From Mesobacillus jeotgali (GTDB lineage Bacteria; Bacillota; Bacilli; Bacillales; Cytobacillaceae): DNA of 64,000 nucleotides. The notes beneath the pieces were generated by a model. That model was given only the letters and a program-made list of their open reading frames with translations. It was not told the origin of the DNA and did not search any database. Positions 35,352 to 46,337 of this stretch are shown here, piece after piece. Location of the stretch: the NCBI RefSeq assembly GCF_014856545.2, contig NZ_CP109811.1, positions 3,590,001 to 3,654,000 of the forward strand. Reading direction: 5' to 3'. The translations under genes and the position numbers were made by a program. Within the stretch, counting starts at the first letter, position 1. Each line of letters starts with the position of its first letter.

Positions 35352-37112
35352 TTATAAAACGCTGGCATGTCCTTTGTAGATGACGCCTCTTGCAGAGTCT
35401 ACGGTGATTTCCTGGCCATCTTTGAATAGTTGCATGGCGTTTTCTACGCCAACGATGACTGGGATTCCAAGGTTTAATCCGACTACTGCTGCGTGGCTTG
35501 TCAAACCGCCTTCTTGTGTGATCAAGGCGCTGCACTTCTCGAGTGCCGGCACCATTTCACGGTCTGAACCGATTGTTACCAGGATGCTGCCTTGTTTTAC
35601 CTTGCTGATCGCTTCTTGTGCATCCTTTGCGACGACTACTCTTCCGTATGCAGATTTACGTCCGATACCTTGAGCCTTTGCAAGGATATCGCCTACTACA
35701 TGAATCTTCATCAGGTTCGTAGTGCCTGCTTCTCCAACCGGTACTCCAGCTGTAATGACGACGAGGTCACCGTGGGAAACAAGGCCGCTGTTCACACTTT
35801 CTTCTACTGCGATAGCGAGCATTTCGTCTGTTGTTTCAGCTTTCTGGCCTAGTTGTGGATATACTCCCCATACAAGAGCCAGGCGGCGAAGAACATGGTC
35901 ATTCGAAGTCGCTGCAATAATTGGAGCCTTCGGACGGTATTTTGAGATCATACGTGCTGTATGTCCGCTTTCAGTCGGCGTGATGATTGCATTGACTTCA
36001 AGATTCAACGCTGTATGTGCAACCGATTGTCCGATAGCATCCGTGATATTGTGCTCTGTGTCTTTGCTGCGAGCTGATAAAAGTTCTTTATGATCAAGCG
36101 CTTGTTCTGCACGTGATGCGATGTTATGCATTGTCTGTACAGCTTCAACTGGATATTGTCCAGCAGCTGTTTCACCGGAAAGCATGATGGCATCTGTACC
36201 GTCAAAGATCGCGTTTGCTACGTCACTTGCTTCCGCGCGTGTAGGACGAGGGTTGCGCTGCATGGAATCAAGCATCTGAGTTGCCGTGATAACAGGCTTG
36301 CCAAGTGTGTTGCACTTTTTGATCAAATCTTTTTGCACAAGTGGTACTTCTTCAGCCGGGATTTCAACACCAAGATCACCACGGGCAACCATCAAGCCAT
36401 CAGAAACTTCAAGAATTTCGTTGATGTTGTCGACGCCTTCCTGGTTTTCGATTTTCGGAATGATTTGGATACGAGTTCCGTTGTTTTCCTCAAGAAGCTG
36501 GCGGATTTCCAATACATCTGTTGCACGGCGTACAAAAGATGCTGCGATAAAATCTACGCCTTGCTCAATACCGAAAAGAATATCCTTTGCGTCTTTTTCT
36601 GTGATTCCCGGCAAGTTGACAGATACACCAGGAACGTTGACACCTTTTTTATTCTTAAGCGTTCCGCTGTTAAGAACTCTGGTTTTGATTTCATTGCTAG
36701 ACTTGTCGATGCTGATAACTTCCAGCCCGATCAAACCATCATCTAGGAGAATTTTAGCCCCTGGATGAACATCTTCGATCAACTGGTCATAAGTAACTGA
36801 AAACTTTTCTGCAGTACCCAGAACTTCTGTCATAGAAACGATGCACTCCTGGCCAGTCGTTAGCTCGATCGCTCCGTTTTCCATATCGTTCGTACGGATT
36901 TCCGGGCCTTTTGTATCAAGAAGAATACCAACATTCTTCCCTGTTTTACTTGCAGCTTCTCTGATATTCTTGATACGTGCTGCGTGTTCCTCGTGATTTC
37001 CGTGTGAAAAATTAAGACGGGAAACATTCATACCTGCTTCAATCAATTGAACCAATTTGTCAACACTTTCACTAGCGGGACCAATTGTACAAACAATTTT
37101 TGTTTTGCGCAT
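35352..37112 (-). CDS. pyk: Pyruvate kinase with C-terminal PEP-utiliser domain
   Basis: Last step of glycolysis, PEP plus ADP to pyruvate plus ATP; 586 aa. The barrel has [14 protein letters not shown], the effector/metal residues [10 protein letters not shown], the catalytic Lys region [11 protein letters not shown] and [12 protein letters not shown], and [10 protein letters not shown] ~110-residue extra C-terminal domain resembling PEP-utilising swivelling domains ([25 protein letters not shown]) is typical of Bacillus and Geobacillus enzymes. ATG at 37112 follows AGGAGG. It is 32 bp after pfkA, so in operon. Confidence 0.98.
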   Translation of the reverse strand: MRKTKIVCTIGPASESVDKLVQLIEAGMNVSRLNFSHGNHEEHAARIKNIREAASKTGKNVGILLDTKGPEIRTNDMENGAIELTTGQECIVSMTEVLGTAEKFSVTYDQLIEDVHPGAKILLDDGLIGLEVISIDKSSNEIKTRVLNSGTLKNKKGVNVPGVSVNLPGITEKDAKDILFGIEQGVDFIAASFVRRATDVLEIRQLLEENNGTRIQIIPKIENQEGVDNINEILEVSDGLMVARGDLGVEIPAEEVPLVQKDLIKKCNTLGKPVITATQMLDSMQRNPRPTRAEASDVANAIFDGTDAIMLSGETAAGQYPVEAVQTMHNIASRAEQALDHKELLSARSKDTEHNITDAIGQSVAHTALNLEVNAIITPTESGHTARMISKYRPKAPIIAATSNDHVLRRLALVWGVYPQLGQKAETTDEMLAIAVEESVNSGLVSHGDLVVITAGVPVGEAGTTNLMKIHVVGDILAKAQGIGRKSAYGRVVVAKDAQEAISKVKQGSILVTIGSDREMVPALEKCSALITQEGGLTSHAAVVGLNLGIPVIVGVENAMQLFKDGQEITVDSARGVIYKGHASVL

Positions 37113-37144
37113 AGCTTGCAACCTCCTGGTTTACTGTAAAGAGA

Positions 37145-38113
<969 letters not shown>

Positions 38114-38217
38114 TCATTCAGTATGTACTGTACCAAAAAACTAATCACTGTAGTATCCTGTTACTAGCTTATCTTATTATGAACAGAATACCCGGGAATA
38201 TTTCTAAAATACCACGT

Positions 38218-38246
38218 AGAATACCGTATCTCAACTGAATCCTCAA
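38218..38246 (-). promoter_or_regulatory. Sigma-A promoter for pfkA-pyk
   Basis: Minus-strand TTGAGG, 17-bp spacer, TATTCT. Moderate match. Confidence 0.55.
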
Positions 38247-38276
38247 TATTGACAATAAGACGGAATTATCACGTAA

Positions 38277-38291
38277 TTGCAAGCGCTTCAA
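38277..38291. promoter_or_regulatory. cre-like palindrome upstream of pfkA
   Basis: TTGCAAGCGCTTCAA, close to WTGNAANCGNWNNCW (one mismatch). It lies ~30 bp upstream of the predicted -35 box, a position that would suit activation by CcpA more than repression. Confidence 0.45.
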
Positions 38292-38381
38292 TAGGATTTT
38301 TAGCCAAGCTGCCTCCGCATTTATGACTGATTTTAGGTACATGTCCGAGTTGTCAAGCTTAAATTTTATAAAATAAAAAAT

Positions 38382-38405
38382 AAAACGTGCAGATTGGCAC
38401 GTTTT
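38382..38405 (-). terminator. Terminator of accDA
   Basis: AAAACGTGC / GCACGTTTT stem followed by ATTTTTTATTTT, overlapping the accA stop. Confidence 0.85.
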
Positions 38406-39381
38406 ATTTTACCCCTATAAATTCAGTTGGAAACGAAAACTCTCCAATTCGTTTGTATTTTTCATAGCGCTGGCTCAGCAGTGTTTCTTCATCCAGCACA
38501 AGCAGTTCGGACATCGAATCTTTTAAAACTTTATCCATATACTTTGCCTGCTGCTTCAGATCTTTATGCGCCCCGCCTTTTACTTCGGGAATGATCTCAT
38601 CTATGATTCCAAGCCCCTTCAAATCTGGAGCTGTAATCTTCATCGTTTCGGCGGCTTTTTTCGCCAAGGAAGAATCCTTCCAGAGAATAGCCGCTGCGCC
38701 CTCAGGTGAAATAACGGAGTAGGTCGAGTTTTCCAGCATGTGAATATAATTGCCGACTCCAAGAGCGAGTGCTCCCCCGCTTCCGCCTTCGCCGATGACA
38801 ACACAGATTACCGGAACCGTAAGTCCAGCCATCTCGAATAGATTTCGGGCAATCGCTTCACTTTGCCCGCGCTCTTCTGCCGCTTTTCCGGGATAAGCTC
38901 CCTTCGTATCGATAAAGCAGATAATTGGGCGCCTGAATTTTTCAGCTTGCTTCATCAAACGGAGAGCTTTCCTGTAACCCTCGGGATGTGGCATGCCAAA
39001 ATTTCTGCGGATATTTTCCTTTGTATCCTTTCCGCGCTGATGGCCAATGACTGTCACCGGATAGCCATGGAACTTCGCAATACCGCCAACGATAGCTTCA
39101 TCATCTCCAAATGTCCTGTCTCCATGACATTCAAAGAAGTCGGTAAATAACAAAGAAATATATTCAAGCGTAGTAGGGCGGTTCGGATGACGGGCAATCT
39201 GCACCCTATCCCATGGTTTCATGTTTTCGTATATTTCCGATTCAAGCTTTTGGAGCCTCGCTTCAAGTTTATCTATTTCAGAAGTGAGATCGACATCGGC
39301 TGTCCTGGTAAATTCCTTTAGCTCGCTGATTTTTTTTCTTAGTTCCAAAACCGGTTTCTCAAATTCTAGTTCTCCTGCCAT
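38404..39381 (-). CDS. accA: Acetyl-CoA carboxylase carboxyltransferase alpha subunit
   Basis: With AccD transfers carboxyl from carboxybiotin to acetyl-CoA, making malonyl-CoA for fatty acid synthesis. 325 aa, crotonase fold: [80 protein letters not shown] (oxyanion loops). Its start overlaps the accD end by 16 bp, so translation is coupled. The biotin carboxylase genes are not in the window. Confidence 0.98.
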   Translation of the reverse strand: MAGELEFEKPVLELRKKISELKEFTRTADVDLTSEIDKLEARLQKLESEIYENMKPWDRVQIARHPNRPTTLEYISLLFTDFFECHGDRTFGDDEAIVGGIAKFHGYPVTVIGHQRGKDTKENIRRNFGMPHPEGYRKALRLMKQAEKFRRPIICFIDTKGAYPGKAAEERGQSEAIARNLFEMAGLTVPVICVVIGEGGSGGALALGVGNYIHMLENSTYSVISPEGAAAILWKDSSLAKKAAETMKITAPDLKGLGIIDEIIPEVKGGAHKDLKQQAKYMDKVLKDSMSELLVLDEETLLSQRYEKYKRIGEFSFPTEFIGVK

Positions 39382-40244
39382 TCGAATGTCCCTCCTGGCT
39401 GATGGATTTCAAGTATTCCCGCAATTTTCTCCTTCAGTTCTGTTCTCGGAATCACAGCATCTAGCTGACCGTGCTTAAGCAAGAATTCCGATGTCTGGAA
39501 GTCTTCTGGAAGTTCTTCACGGATTGTCTGTTCAATGATTCTTCGTCCTGCGAATCCAATCAAAGCTCCTGGTTCTGCGAGATTGTAATCCCCCAATGAA
39601 GCAAAGCTCGCAGAGACTCCTCCTGTTGTCGGGTGAGTCATGATCGAAATGATCAACCCGCCATTATCACTGAACCTTTTCAATGCGACACTTGTTTTGG
39701 CCATTTGCATCAAGCTGAGAACACCTTCTTGCATCCTCGCTCCGCCCGATGCGGTAAAAATGATGAATGGAATGGATAATTCATCGGCTTTTTCAATTGC
39801 CCTCGTAATCTTTTCGCCTACCACAGAACCCATGCTTCCCATCCTGAAGGTCGCATCCATAATCGCAATCGCGACATCAAATCCGCCAACACTGCCTACC
39901 CCAGTAACAACAGCTTCATTTAAGCCTGTCTTATCCTGGTCCTTTTCTAGCTTTTCCTCATATCCAGGGAAGCCCAAAGGATTGCCTGAAACCATCTCGC
40001 GGTTCAATTCCCTAAAACTTCCTGCATCCAGGAAGCTATCAATTCGTTCCGCTGAATTCATCTGATGATGGTAACCGCATTGGAAACACACCTTACAATT
40101 TTTATTCAGCTCTTTTGTATACATGATTTTCTTGCAGTTCGGACATTTCGTCATGATTCCTTCAGGAACATCCTGTTTCGCTGCTTCAGAAGGAATTGTC
40201 GCGTACTTTTTCTTTTTCGTTTTCGTAAAAAGCTCCTTAAGCAA
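39366..40244 (-). CDS. accD: Acetyl-CoA carboxylase carboxyltransferase beta subunit
   Basis: Beta half of the carboxyltransferase; 292 aa. N-terminal C4 zinc ribbon (CPNCKK ... [11 protein letters not shown], ~34-58), which in E. coli also binds mRNA and DNA, then the crotonase-fold core ([37 protein letters not shown]). The start is TTG at 40244, with GGAGGGGG 7 nt upstream. A palindrome matching the operator found before the malic-enzyme operon lies 66 bp upstream. Confidence 0.97.
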   Translation of the reverse strand: MLKELFTKTKKKKYATIPSEAAKQDVPEGIMTKCPNCKKIMYTKELNKNCKVCFQCGYHHQMNSAERIDSFLDAGSFRELNREMVSGNPLGFPGYEEKLEKDQDKTGLNEAVVTGVGSVGGFDVAIAIMDATFRMGSMGSVVGEKITRAIEKADELSIPFIIFTASGGARMQEGVLSLMQMAKTSVALKRFSDNGGLIISIMTHPTTGGVSASFASLGDYNLAEPGALIGFAGRRIIEQTIREELPEDFQTSEFLLKHGQLDAVIPRTELKEKIAGILEIHQPGGTFEWQEN

Positions 40245-40309
40245 GTTAAAACCCCCTCCGAATAATACTGGTTGTTTTGTAATACCCTAAATTTAGGAAC
40301 AAAGCACTA

Positions 40310-40324
40310 AGTGGCCAGACCACT
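40310..40324. promoter_or_regulatory. Putative GntR-type operator upstream of accDA
   Basis: AGTGGCCAGACCACT, 5-bp perfect outer arms. It differs at one core position from GTGGTCTGACCAC at 42429-42441. It directly follows a TTGAAA hexamer on the minus strand, so a bound protein could block a promoter there; no good -10 was found. A separate perfect palindrome CCTAAATTTAGG lies between it and accD. Confidence 0.6.
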
Positions 40325-40418
40325 ATTTCAAAAAAGAAAGAGAGGCTGCCCTCCAGGCATCATAGGCATGTCCACAAGTATATAACATCCTTTCTACAAA
40401 AGATGTTACTTCATGTCG

Positions 40419-41057
40419 TCATTCCGTCGACATTTTCCGCAACATGCGATACCTTTCCAGGATCAGATCTCCTTTTTTTGATTCAAGTGAGTCTGCCAGT
40501 TTGTGATAGTCTTGTTTTTCAGCTGGTGATGCTTTAAGCTGAAGAGCATTATAATAATCATTCAGTATATACCAAATTCGATAAAAAAGATGATTGTCGG
40601 CAAGTTCGGCAATTTTCCTGAAAAATTCCTCGTCCTCAAAATTATGGTCATCTATCCAGACCTTTAATCTTCTGATTTCGTCTTCCTGTATCTTTTCGGA
40701 TGCCAGGTACAGACAATCGACCTCAATCATATTTTTCGTTTCGACAACATCATTTTTTGCTTTTTCATCCTGCAGGATAAAGGTGCTTAATAATTGGACA
40801 AGCTGGTTGCCGCGGAAGTCCCTGATGAATGTTCCTTCTCCCCTTCTCGTCTCAATCAAGCCGAGAAGCTCAAGGGCGCGTAATGCCTCGCGAACGGAGG
40901 AGCGCCCGGCATTCAGGCGCTCTGAAAGTTCACGTTCGGATGGAATTTTATCCCCTGGCTTTAAGCCGTCTTTATTAATCATTTCCCTTAGCTGCCTGAC
41001 GATTTCCACATATACCTTTGTGCTTTTTTCAGGCTGTGCCACTAAGAGATCACTCAC
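40419..41057 (-). CDS. GntR/FadR-subfamily transcriptional regulator
   Basis: Winged-helix repressor of about 212 aa. HTH region residues ~10-75 (VYVEIVRQLREMI, PGDKIPSERELSERL, SSVREALRALELLGLIETRRG, GTFI). The C-terminal all-helical domain (~90-212) resembles FCD but is short, and at the usual metal position shows FF in DEEFFRKIAELADNHLF, not the FH of metal-binding members. The start is unsure: GTG at 41057 is used; GTG at 41042 and TTG at 41066 are alternatives. It follows ytsJ with overlap. Identical-type palindromes before ytsJ and accD suggest it controls both. Confidence 0.88.
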   Translation of the reverse strand: MSDLLVAQPEKSTKVYVEIVRQLREMINKDGLKPGDKIPSERELSERLNAGRSSVREALRALELLGLIETRRGEGTFIRDFRGNQLVQLLSTFILQDEKAKNDVVETKNMIEVDCLYLASEKIQEDEIRRLKVWIDDHNFEDEEFFRKIAELADNHLFYRIWYILNDYYNALQLKASPAEKQDYHKLADSLESKKGDLILERYRMLRKMSTE

Positions 41058-42288
41058 CTTTTCCAATCAATGCAAGGCGCATGGTGCGCTCTTTAACTTC
41101 TTCCGGATCCACTTTAATACGTGCGACACCGGTTTCCATCGCCGCATTTGCAACAGCCGCTGCAACAGCAGGTGCCACACGCGGGTCAAACGGGCCAGGA
41201 ATGACGTAATCGCTTGAAAGCTCGGATTCCTCAATCAAGCTGGCGATTGCATTAACAGCAGCTACCTTCATCTTTTCATTGATATGGGTAGCCCTGGCAT
41301 CCAATGCTCCGCGGAAGATCCCCGGGAATGCAAGAACATTATTCACCTGGTTAGGGAAGTCGGATCGGCCTGTACCTATGACTGCCGCTCCAGCTGCCTT
41401 GGCTTCATCAGGCATGATTTCCGGCACCGGATTTGCCATCGCAAAAATAACAGGATCATTATTCATCGTCTGGACCATTTCAGAAGTCAGTGCTCCAGCG
41501 ACAGAAACTCCGATGAATACATCTGCTCCTTTAATCGCATCCGCAAGTGATCCTTCCACATTGTCTCGGTTCGTGAATTTAGCCACTTCGTCCTTGATCG
41601 CATTCATGCCGTTAGGGCGGCCCTCATAGATCGCACCCTTTGTATCGCACATGATGATGTCCCTGACTCCGTAAGAATAGAGAAGCTTAATGATCGCAAT
41701 TCCAGCTGCTCCTGCTCCGTTCGCGACCACTTTAATTTCATTCATTTTTTTGCCGACAATTTTCAAGGCATTTACGAGACCAGCCACTGTGACAATCGCA
41801 GTTCCGTGCTGATCATCATGGAATACCGGAATATTCGTTTCTTTTTTCAAGCGTTCTTCTATAGCGAAACAATTTGGAGCTGCGATGTCCTCCAGGTTGA
41901 CTCCGCCAAAAGTCGGCTCAAGCAGCTTTACAGTCTCGACAATCTTATCAACATCTGTTGTATTCAAACAAATAGGAAAGGCATCGACTCCGGCAAAGCT
42001 CTTAAAAAGAACAGCTTTTCCTTCCATTACTGGAAGTGCCGCTTCAGGACCGATATTCCCCAGGCCCAATACAGCTGTGCCATCAGAAACAACGGCTACC
42101 ATATTGCCCTTCATTGTATAATCAAAAACAGTTTCCGGCTTATCATATATTTCCTTGCAAGGCTCCGCCACCCCTGGCGAATAAGCAAGGCTTAAGTCCC
42201 TTGCATTCCTTACAGGCACTTTTGATTTTGACTCTAATTTCCCTTTGTTTACACGGTGCATGTGCAAAGCTTCTTCACGTAAAGTCAA
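41050..42288 (-). CDS. ytsJ: NAD(P)-dependent malic enzyme (YtsJ type)
   Basis: Oxidative decarboxylation of malate to pyruvate; in B. subtilis YtsJ is the main NADP-linked malic enzyme. 412 aa: malic N-domain with catalytic Tyr (DLSLAYSPGVAEPC), Lys in MEGKAVLFKSFAGVDAFPI, metal residues in EDIAAPNCFAIEE and FHDDQHGTAIV, and the Rossmann motif VANGAGAAGIAIIKLL. Start TTG at 42288 with AAGGAG upstream. It leads a two-gene operon with the GntR gene and lies between dnaE and accD. Confidence 0.95.
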   Translation of the reverse strand: MTLREEALHMHRVNKGKLESKSKVPVRNARDLSLAYSPGVAEPCKEIYDKPETVFDYTMKGNMVAVVSDGTAVLGLGNIGPEAALPVMEGKAVLFKSFAGVDAFPICLNTTDVDKIVETVKLLEPTFGGVNLEDIAAPNCFAIEERLKKETNIPVFHDDQHGTAIVTVAGLVNALKIVGKKMNEIKVVANGAGAAGIAIIKLLYSYGVRDIIMCDTKGAIYEGRPNGMNAIKDEVAKFTNRDNVEGSLADAIKGADVFIGVSVAGALTSEMVQTMNNDPVIFAMANPVPEIMPDEAKAAGAAVIGTGRSDFPNQVNNVLAFPGIFRGALDARATHINEKMKVAAVNAIASLIEESELSSDYVIPGPFDPRVAPAVAAAVANAAMETGVARIKVDPEEVKERTMRLALIGKGE

Positions 42289-42428
42289 CTCAGGTCCACT
42301 CCTTAGTTATAGGCTTTCTTCGTCAAAATTTGGCTTTTGCCGTACTCCATTCAGCTATGAACCAGAGAAGAGCAATATTTTAGCCAAAACGACAATGATA
42401 AAATACCTGGTTATAGAAAAAGTCTTCA

Positions 42429-42441
42429 GTGGTCTGACCAC
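42429..42441. promoter_or_regulatory. Putative GntR-type operator upstream of ytsJ
   Basis: GTGGTCTGACCAC is a perfect 13-bp palindrome, the TGGTN3ACCA form bound by FadR/PdhR-like proteins. It lies about 25-35 bp downstream of the predicted ytsJ transcription start, a repressing position. Confidence 0.7.
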
Positions 42442-42469
42442 ACATATCCTTTTCCAATATAACACATCT

Positions 42470-42498
42470 ATTATACTTGTAAAGAACTAATTTTTCAG
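42470..42498 (-). promoter_or_regulatory. Promoter for ytsJ-gntR
   Basis: Minus-strand CTGAAA, 17-bp spacer, TATAAT, partly inside the 3' end of dnaE. Confidence 0.5.
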
Positions 42499-45400
42499 GA
42501 CAACGTTATTATCACCCAATACCGTTCTTAAGTCTTCCATACTTCCTCGTTCTGTGTTCACGCTGTACTCGCCAGGCAGCAGCAGCGATTTTTCGGTTTC
42601 TTCGTTATACACAATTACCTGCACATCACCTGGATGTTTTTTCAATAAAGCTTTGAGTTCTTTCACCTTTTTGGCACTGTCCGTCCCTTTAGCGATCCGC
42701 AAATATAAAACTGGTTCTTTTTTCGCTTCCCTTTCAAGCTCAAGAACCTGGTTCACGATAAATTGGCTCTTTCCTTCCCGTTCATCGAATTTGCCTTCGA
42801 GCAGCGCCATTTTCCCCTGGCCTAAAACATTTCCATATTGCTTATATACTCCTGGGAATACGACAGCATCTGTTTCCCCGCTTGCATCGCTAATGGTAAG
42901 GAAAGCCATTGCTTCGCCTTTTTTCGTCCGGATTTTCTTATCCTCGGTGATATAAACGCCAAGCCTGACTTTGCTTCCAGGAGATTTCGAGGCAATCCTT
43001 TTGACACCGGCCGCCTTGAATTCTTTTTCATAAATGGATGCAGGGTGCTTCGACAAATACACTCCTAGTACTTCCTTTTCCAGGCTGAGTTTATCTTCGA
43101 TCCGCATCGGATCGACCTCGGTATACTTTGGCTTCAGGGAAAACTCTGCTTCTGCGAACATATCAATCTGGCCGGAGTCATCAGGAGCCACAAGCTGTGC
43201 ATGTTCAATCGCAACATCAACACTTGCTAAAAGGACGGCGCGGTCCTGGCCGAATTCATCGAATGCGCCTGAATAAATCAGTGCTTCGAGCACTTTTCTT
43301 GTAGCAGCCTTTTGGGGCACACGAATGCAAAAATCGAATATATCCTTAAAAGGCTGGTTTCGTCTAGCCTGGAATATTTCCTTCAGTGAGGCGATTCCTA
43401 CTCCTTTTATTCCGGCGAGGCTGTAGCGGACTGCATCCCCTTCTGGCTGGAAGCTGAAGGCACTTTTGTTGATGGAAGGAGGAAGAAGTTTGATCCCCAT
43501 TTGCTGCAGCTCTCTTGCATATTGTGCGATTTTAACATCATTGCCGATTGCCGACGTCAGCAGCGCCGCCATAAAATAAAGCGGATAATGAGCTTTGAGG
43601 TACGCCAGCTGGTAGGCAATCATGCTATATGCGACTGCATGGCTTCGGTTAAAGCCATAATTAGCAAATCGGACGATCAAATCATAGATAAGATTCGCTG
43701 TTTGCGTGTCATATCCTTTCTTTAAAGAACCATTCACAAAATGTTCACGTTCCTGGGCAAGAACTTCCTTCTTCTTTTTTGAAACTGCTCTCCTCAGCAA
43801 GTCCGCTTCTCCCAGGGAAAATCCGGCTAGCTGTGAGGCAATCTGCATGATTTGCTCCTGGTAAACGATGACCCCGTAAGTGTCCCGGAGAATGGGTTCG
43901 AGGTCCTTATGGTAATAGTCAATAGGCTGCCTTCCGTGCTTGCGGTCAATGAACAACGGGATATTTTCCATAGGGCCTGGACGATACAGGGCATTGACTG
44001 CGACTATATCTTCAAACCTCGTTGGTTCAAGCCTTGTCAGCACCTTCCTCATCCCTTCAGATTCCAGCTGGAAAATACCTGTCGTTTCTCCCCTTCCAAG
44101 CATTTCGAAGGTTAGCTTATCTTCAGGCGGGATATCGTGAATGTCCAGCTCACGCCTTGTCTTTTGCTTGATGGACTGAAGGATTGAATCGATCAAGGTC
44201 AGGTTCCTTAAGCCGAGGAAGTCCATCTTCAACAAGCCTAATTCTTCAAGGTGATCCATTGAATATTGGGTAAGGAACACTTTCGACTGGCCGGACTGGA
44301 TCGGCACGACATTTGTAAGCGGCTGTTCACTGATCACGACACCCGCAGCATGTGTGGACGTATGCCGGGGCAAGCCTTCGAGCTTCATTGCCGTTTCAAG
44401 GATTCTCTTATTCTTGGACGATTCTTCGATAAAACTCCTTAACCCGGCAGACTCCTCGACTGCATCTTTCAGGGTAATGCCAAGCCTCGATGGTACAAGC
44501 CTTGATAGACGTTCGAGCTCTTTCGCGTTCAAGCCGAATACGCGGCCAACGTCCCTTACCGCTGCTTTTGCAGCAAGTGTTCCAAACGTTGCAATCTGTG
44601 CAACATGAAGCTCCCCGTATTTTGCCGCGACATATTCAATAACTTCATCCCTGCGGTTATCAGGGAAGTCGATATCGATATCAGGCATTGAAATACGTTC
44701 TGGATTCAAGAACCTTTCAAAGAGAAGATTATGTTCAATCGGGTCGGCATCCGTTATGTACAATACATATGAAACGATTGAACCAGCCGCGGAACCACGT
44801 CCCGGTCCGATGAGGATGCCTCTTTCCCGTGAGTATTTTATGAAATCCCAGACAATCAGGAAGTAATCGCTAAAGTTCATTTTCTTAATGACTGACATTT
44901 CATATTTCAGCCTGTCTTTGTGTTGTTGTGACGGATTTCCGTATCGCTCTTCTAGTCCCTTAAAACATAGTTCCTCGAGCATCTCATCAGCATTTTTTCC
45001 CGGAGCCACCGGGAACTTTGGCAGATGCCTTGTTTCAAAATCAAGCATGACATTGCAGTCCTCTGCTATTTTCAGGGTATTTTCCAATGCTTCTGGATAC
45101 TCCGAGAACAGCTCGCACATTTCTTTTGCCGGCTTTAGGTAAAACTCACTGCTGCCCAGCTTTTCACGGGCATCATCCTGGAGCTTCTCCCCATTTCTAA
45201 TCGCCAGCAGGCACTCCTGGGCAAATGAATCTTCTTTTTCCAGATAATGCACCTGGTTGGAAGCAGCCAGTGGAGTGTTGGTTTCTTTCCCCAGTCTTGC
45301 CATCTGTTCAACCAGCTCCCTTTGTCCTGGTAGGCCTTGGTCCTGAATGGCTAGGTAAAATTGATCCCTGCCGAATATCTGTTTATATAAATCCAGCGTC

Positions 45401-45837
45401 TTTAGCGCGTTCTCTTTTTCACCGTTCGTTAAGTAATATTCTATTTCTCCCTGGGTTCCCGGAGTAAGTGCAATAAGTCCAGAAGCGTAATGCTTCAGCC
45501 ATTTCACCGGTATTCCCTCTGGAGATTTTGTCTGTACAGCACTTGAAATCTTGATCAGGTTCTGGAACCCCTGGTTGTTTTTCGCGAGCAGCACAAGCGG
45601 AAAAGACTCATGTTCCAAAGTCTGGCTGACAACGTCAACCGTCAGGCCCAGCAAAGGTTTGATCGAGTTCTTCAGGCATTCTTTGTAAAACGCTACTGTT
45701 CCGTACATTACATTGCGGTCCGTCAGTGCGAGTGCGGAAAATCCTTTTGCCCTGGCATCGCGGACTAGCTGCTCTACTGTCGCCGTACTCGTGAGCAGGC
45801 TGTATGCACTATAGACATGAAGGTGAATAAATGGCAT
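42487..45837 (-). CDS. dnaE: DNA polymerase III alpha subunit DnaE
   Basis: Error-prone class C replicative polymerase that in Bacillus extends RNA primers before handing over to PolC; 1116 aa. N-terminal PHP domain (MPFIHLHVYSAYSLLTS, ALTDRNVMYG), the polymerase core with catalytic aspartates in ISMPDIDIDFPDNRRDEVI (~380) and GPGRGSAAGS, the tandem helix-hairpin-helix region, and a C-terminal OB fold (VRLGVYITEDKKIRTKKGEAM). No exonuclease insert, so not PolC. ATG at 45837 matches homologues and follows AAGGG. Confidence 0.97.
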   Translation of the reverse strand: MPFIHLHVYSAYSLLTSTATVEQLVRDARAKGFSALALTDRNVMYGTVAFYKECLKNSIKPLLGLTVDVVSQTLEHESFPLVLLAKNNQGFQNLIKISSAVQTKSPEGIPVKWLKHYASGLIALTPGTQGEIEYYLTNGEKENALKTLDLYKQIFGRDQFYLAIQDQGLPGQRELVEQMARLGKETNTPLAASNQVHYLEKEDSFAQECLLAIRNGEKLQDDAREKLGSSEFYLKPAKEMCELFSEYPEALENTLKIAEDCNVMLDFETRHLPKFPVAPGKNADEMLEELCFKGLEERYGNPSQQHKDRLKYEMSVIKKMNFSDYFLIVWDFIKYSRERGILIGPGRGSAAGSIVSYVLYITDADPIEHNLLFERFLNPERISMPDIDIDFPDNRRDEVIEYVAAKYGELHVAQIATFGTLAAKAAVRDVGRVFGLNAKELERLSRLVPSRLGITLKDAVEESAGLRSFIEESSKNKRILETAMKLEGLPRHTSTHAAGVVISEQPLTNVVPIQSGQSKVFLTQYSMDHLEELGLLKMDFLGLRNLTLIDSILQSIKQKTRRELDIHDIPPEDKLTFEMLGRGETTGIFQLESEGMRKVLTRLEPTRFEDIVAVNALYRPGPMENIPLFIDRKHGRQPIDYYHKDLEPILRDTYGVIVYQEQIMQIASQLAGFSLGEADLLRRAVSKKKKEVLAQEREHFVNGSLKKGYDTQTANLIYDLIVRFANYGFNRSHAVAYSMIAYQLAYLKAHYPLYFMAALLTSAIGNDVKIAQYARELQQMGIKLLPPSINKSAFSFQPEGDAVRYSLAGIKGVGIASLKEIFQARRNQPFKDIFDFCIRVPQKAATRKVLEALIYSGAFDEFGQDRAVLLASVDVAIEHAQLVAPDDSGQIDMFAEAEFSLKPKYTEVDPMRIEDKLSLEKEVLGVYLSKHPASIYEKEFKAAGVKRIASKSPGSKVRLGVYITEDKKIRTKKGEAMAFLTISDASGETDAVVFPGVYKQYGNVLGQGKMALLEGKFDEREGKSQFIVNQVLELEREAKKEPVLYLRIAKGTDSAKKVKELKALLKKHPGDVQVIVYNEETEKSLLLPGEYSVNTERGSMEDLRTVLGDNNVVLKN

Positions 45838-45934
45838 TTCTCTCACACCCTTAAAGGTTAGGTTCATCTTCTTTCATTATAGGCTTTTCAGGCAAAAAAA
45901 GAAAATATGTTCTCATTGCTTCAAGGAAGTTTAA

Positions 45935-45963
45935 ACATATTGATTGCAGATTGTCCATATGAT
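45935..45963 (+). promoter_or_regulatory. Sigma-E promoter for ytrHI
   Basis: ACATATT, 14-bp spacer, CATATGAT. The -10 is a perfect CATATNNT and the -35 is near KMATATT, in agreement with mother-cell expression of ytrHI in B. subtilis. Confidence 0.75.
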
Positions 45964-46006
45964 GAATTACGAGGAAAAAATCTACCATTAACTGAGGGTG
46001 TTTTAT

Positions 46007-46336
46007 TTGAATCAGCCATTTGCTTCCCATCTGTTCGAAGCCTATTTTATCGCGCTCGGTGTTTTGCTTGGCGGCTCGCTGATTGGCGGATTAGCCGCTT
46101 TTTTGACAGGACAGCCTTTGATGACGGAAATTGCCCGCTTCTCAAGTTCTATTCGGATATGGGCGATCATTGCTGCGATCGGCGGTACCTTTGATACTGT
46201 CTACAGCTTCGAACGCGGGCTTTTAAACGGTGAAACGAAAGATATTTTCAAGCAATTCCTATTGATCCTTACAGCCATGGGCGGTGCGCAGACGGGAGCA
46301 CTGCTGATCAACTGGCTGACGCAGGAGCATGTCTGA
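46007..46336 (+). CDS. ytrH: Sporulation membrane protein YtrH
   Basis: Mother-cell sporulation protein of 109 aa with three membrane segments (~10-32, ~45-68, ~85-104), including YFIALGVLLGGSLIGGLAAFL and LTAMGGAQTGALLINWL. TTG at 46007 follows GAGGGTG. It is divergent from dnaE, preceded by a sigma-E promoter and followed by ytrI, as in B. subtilis. The molecular role is unknown. Confidence 0.92.
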   Translation: MNQPFASHLFEAYFIALGVLLGGSLIGGLAAFLTGQPLMTEIARFSSSIRIWAIIAAIGGTFDTVYSFERGLLNGETKDIFKQFLLILTAMGGAQTGALLINWLTQEHV

Positions 46337-46337
46337 A

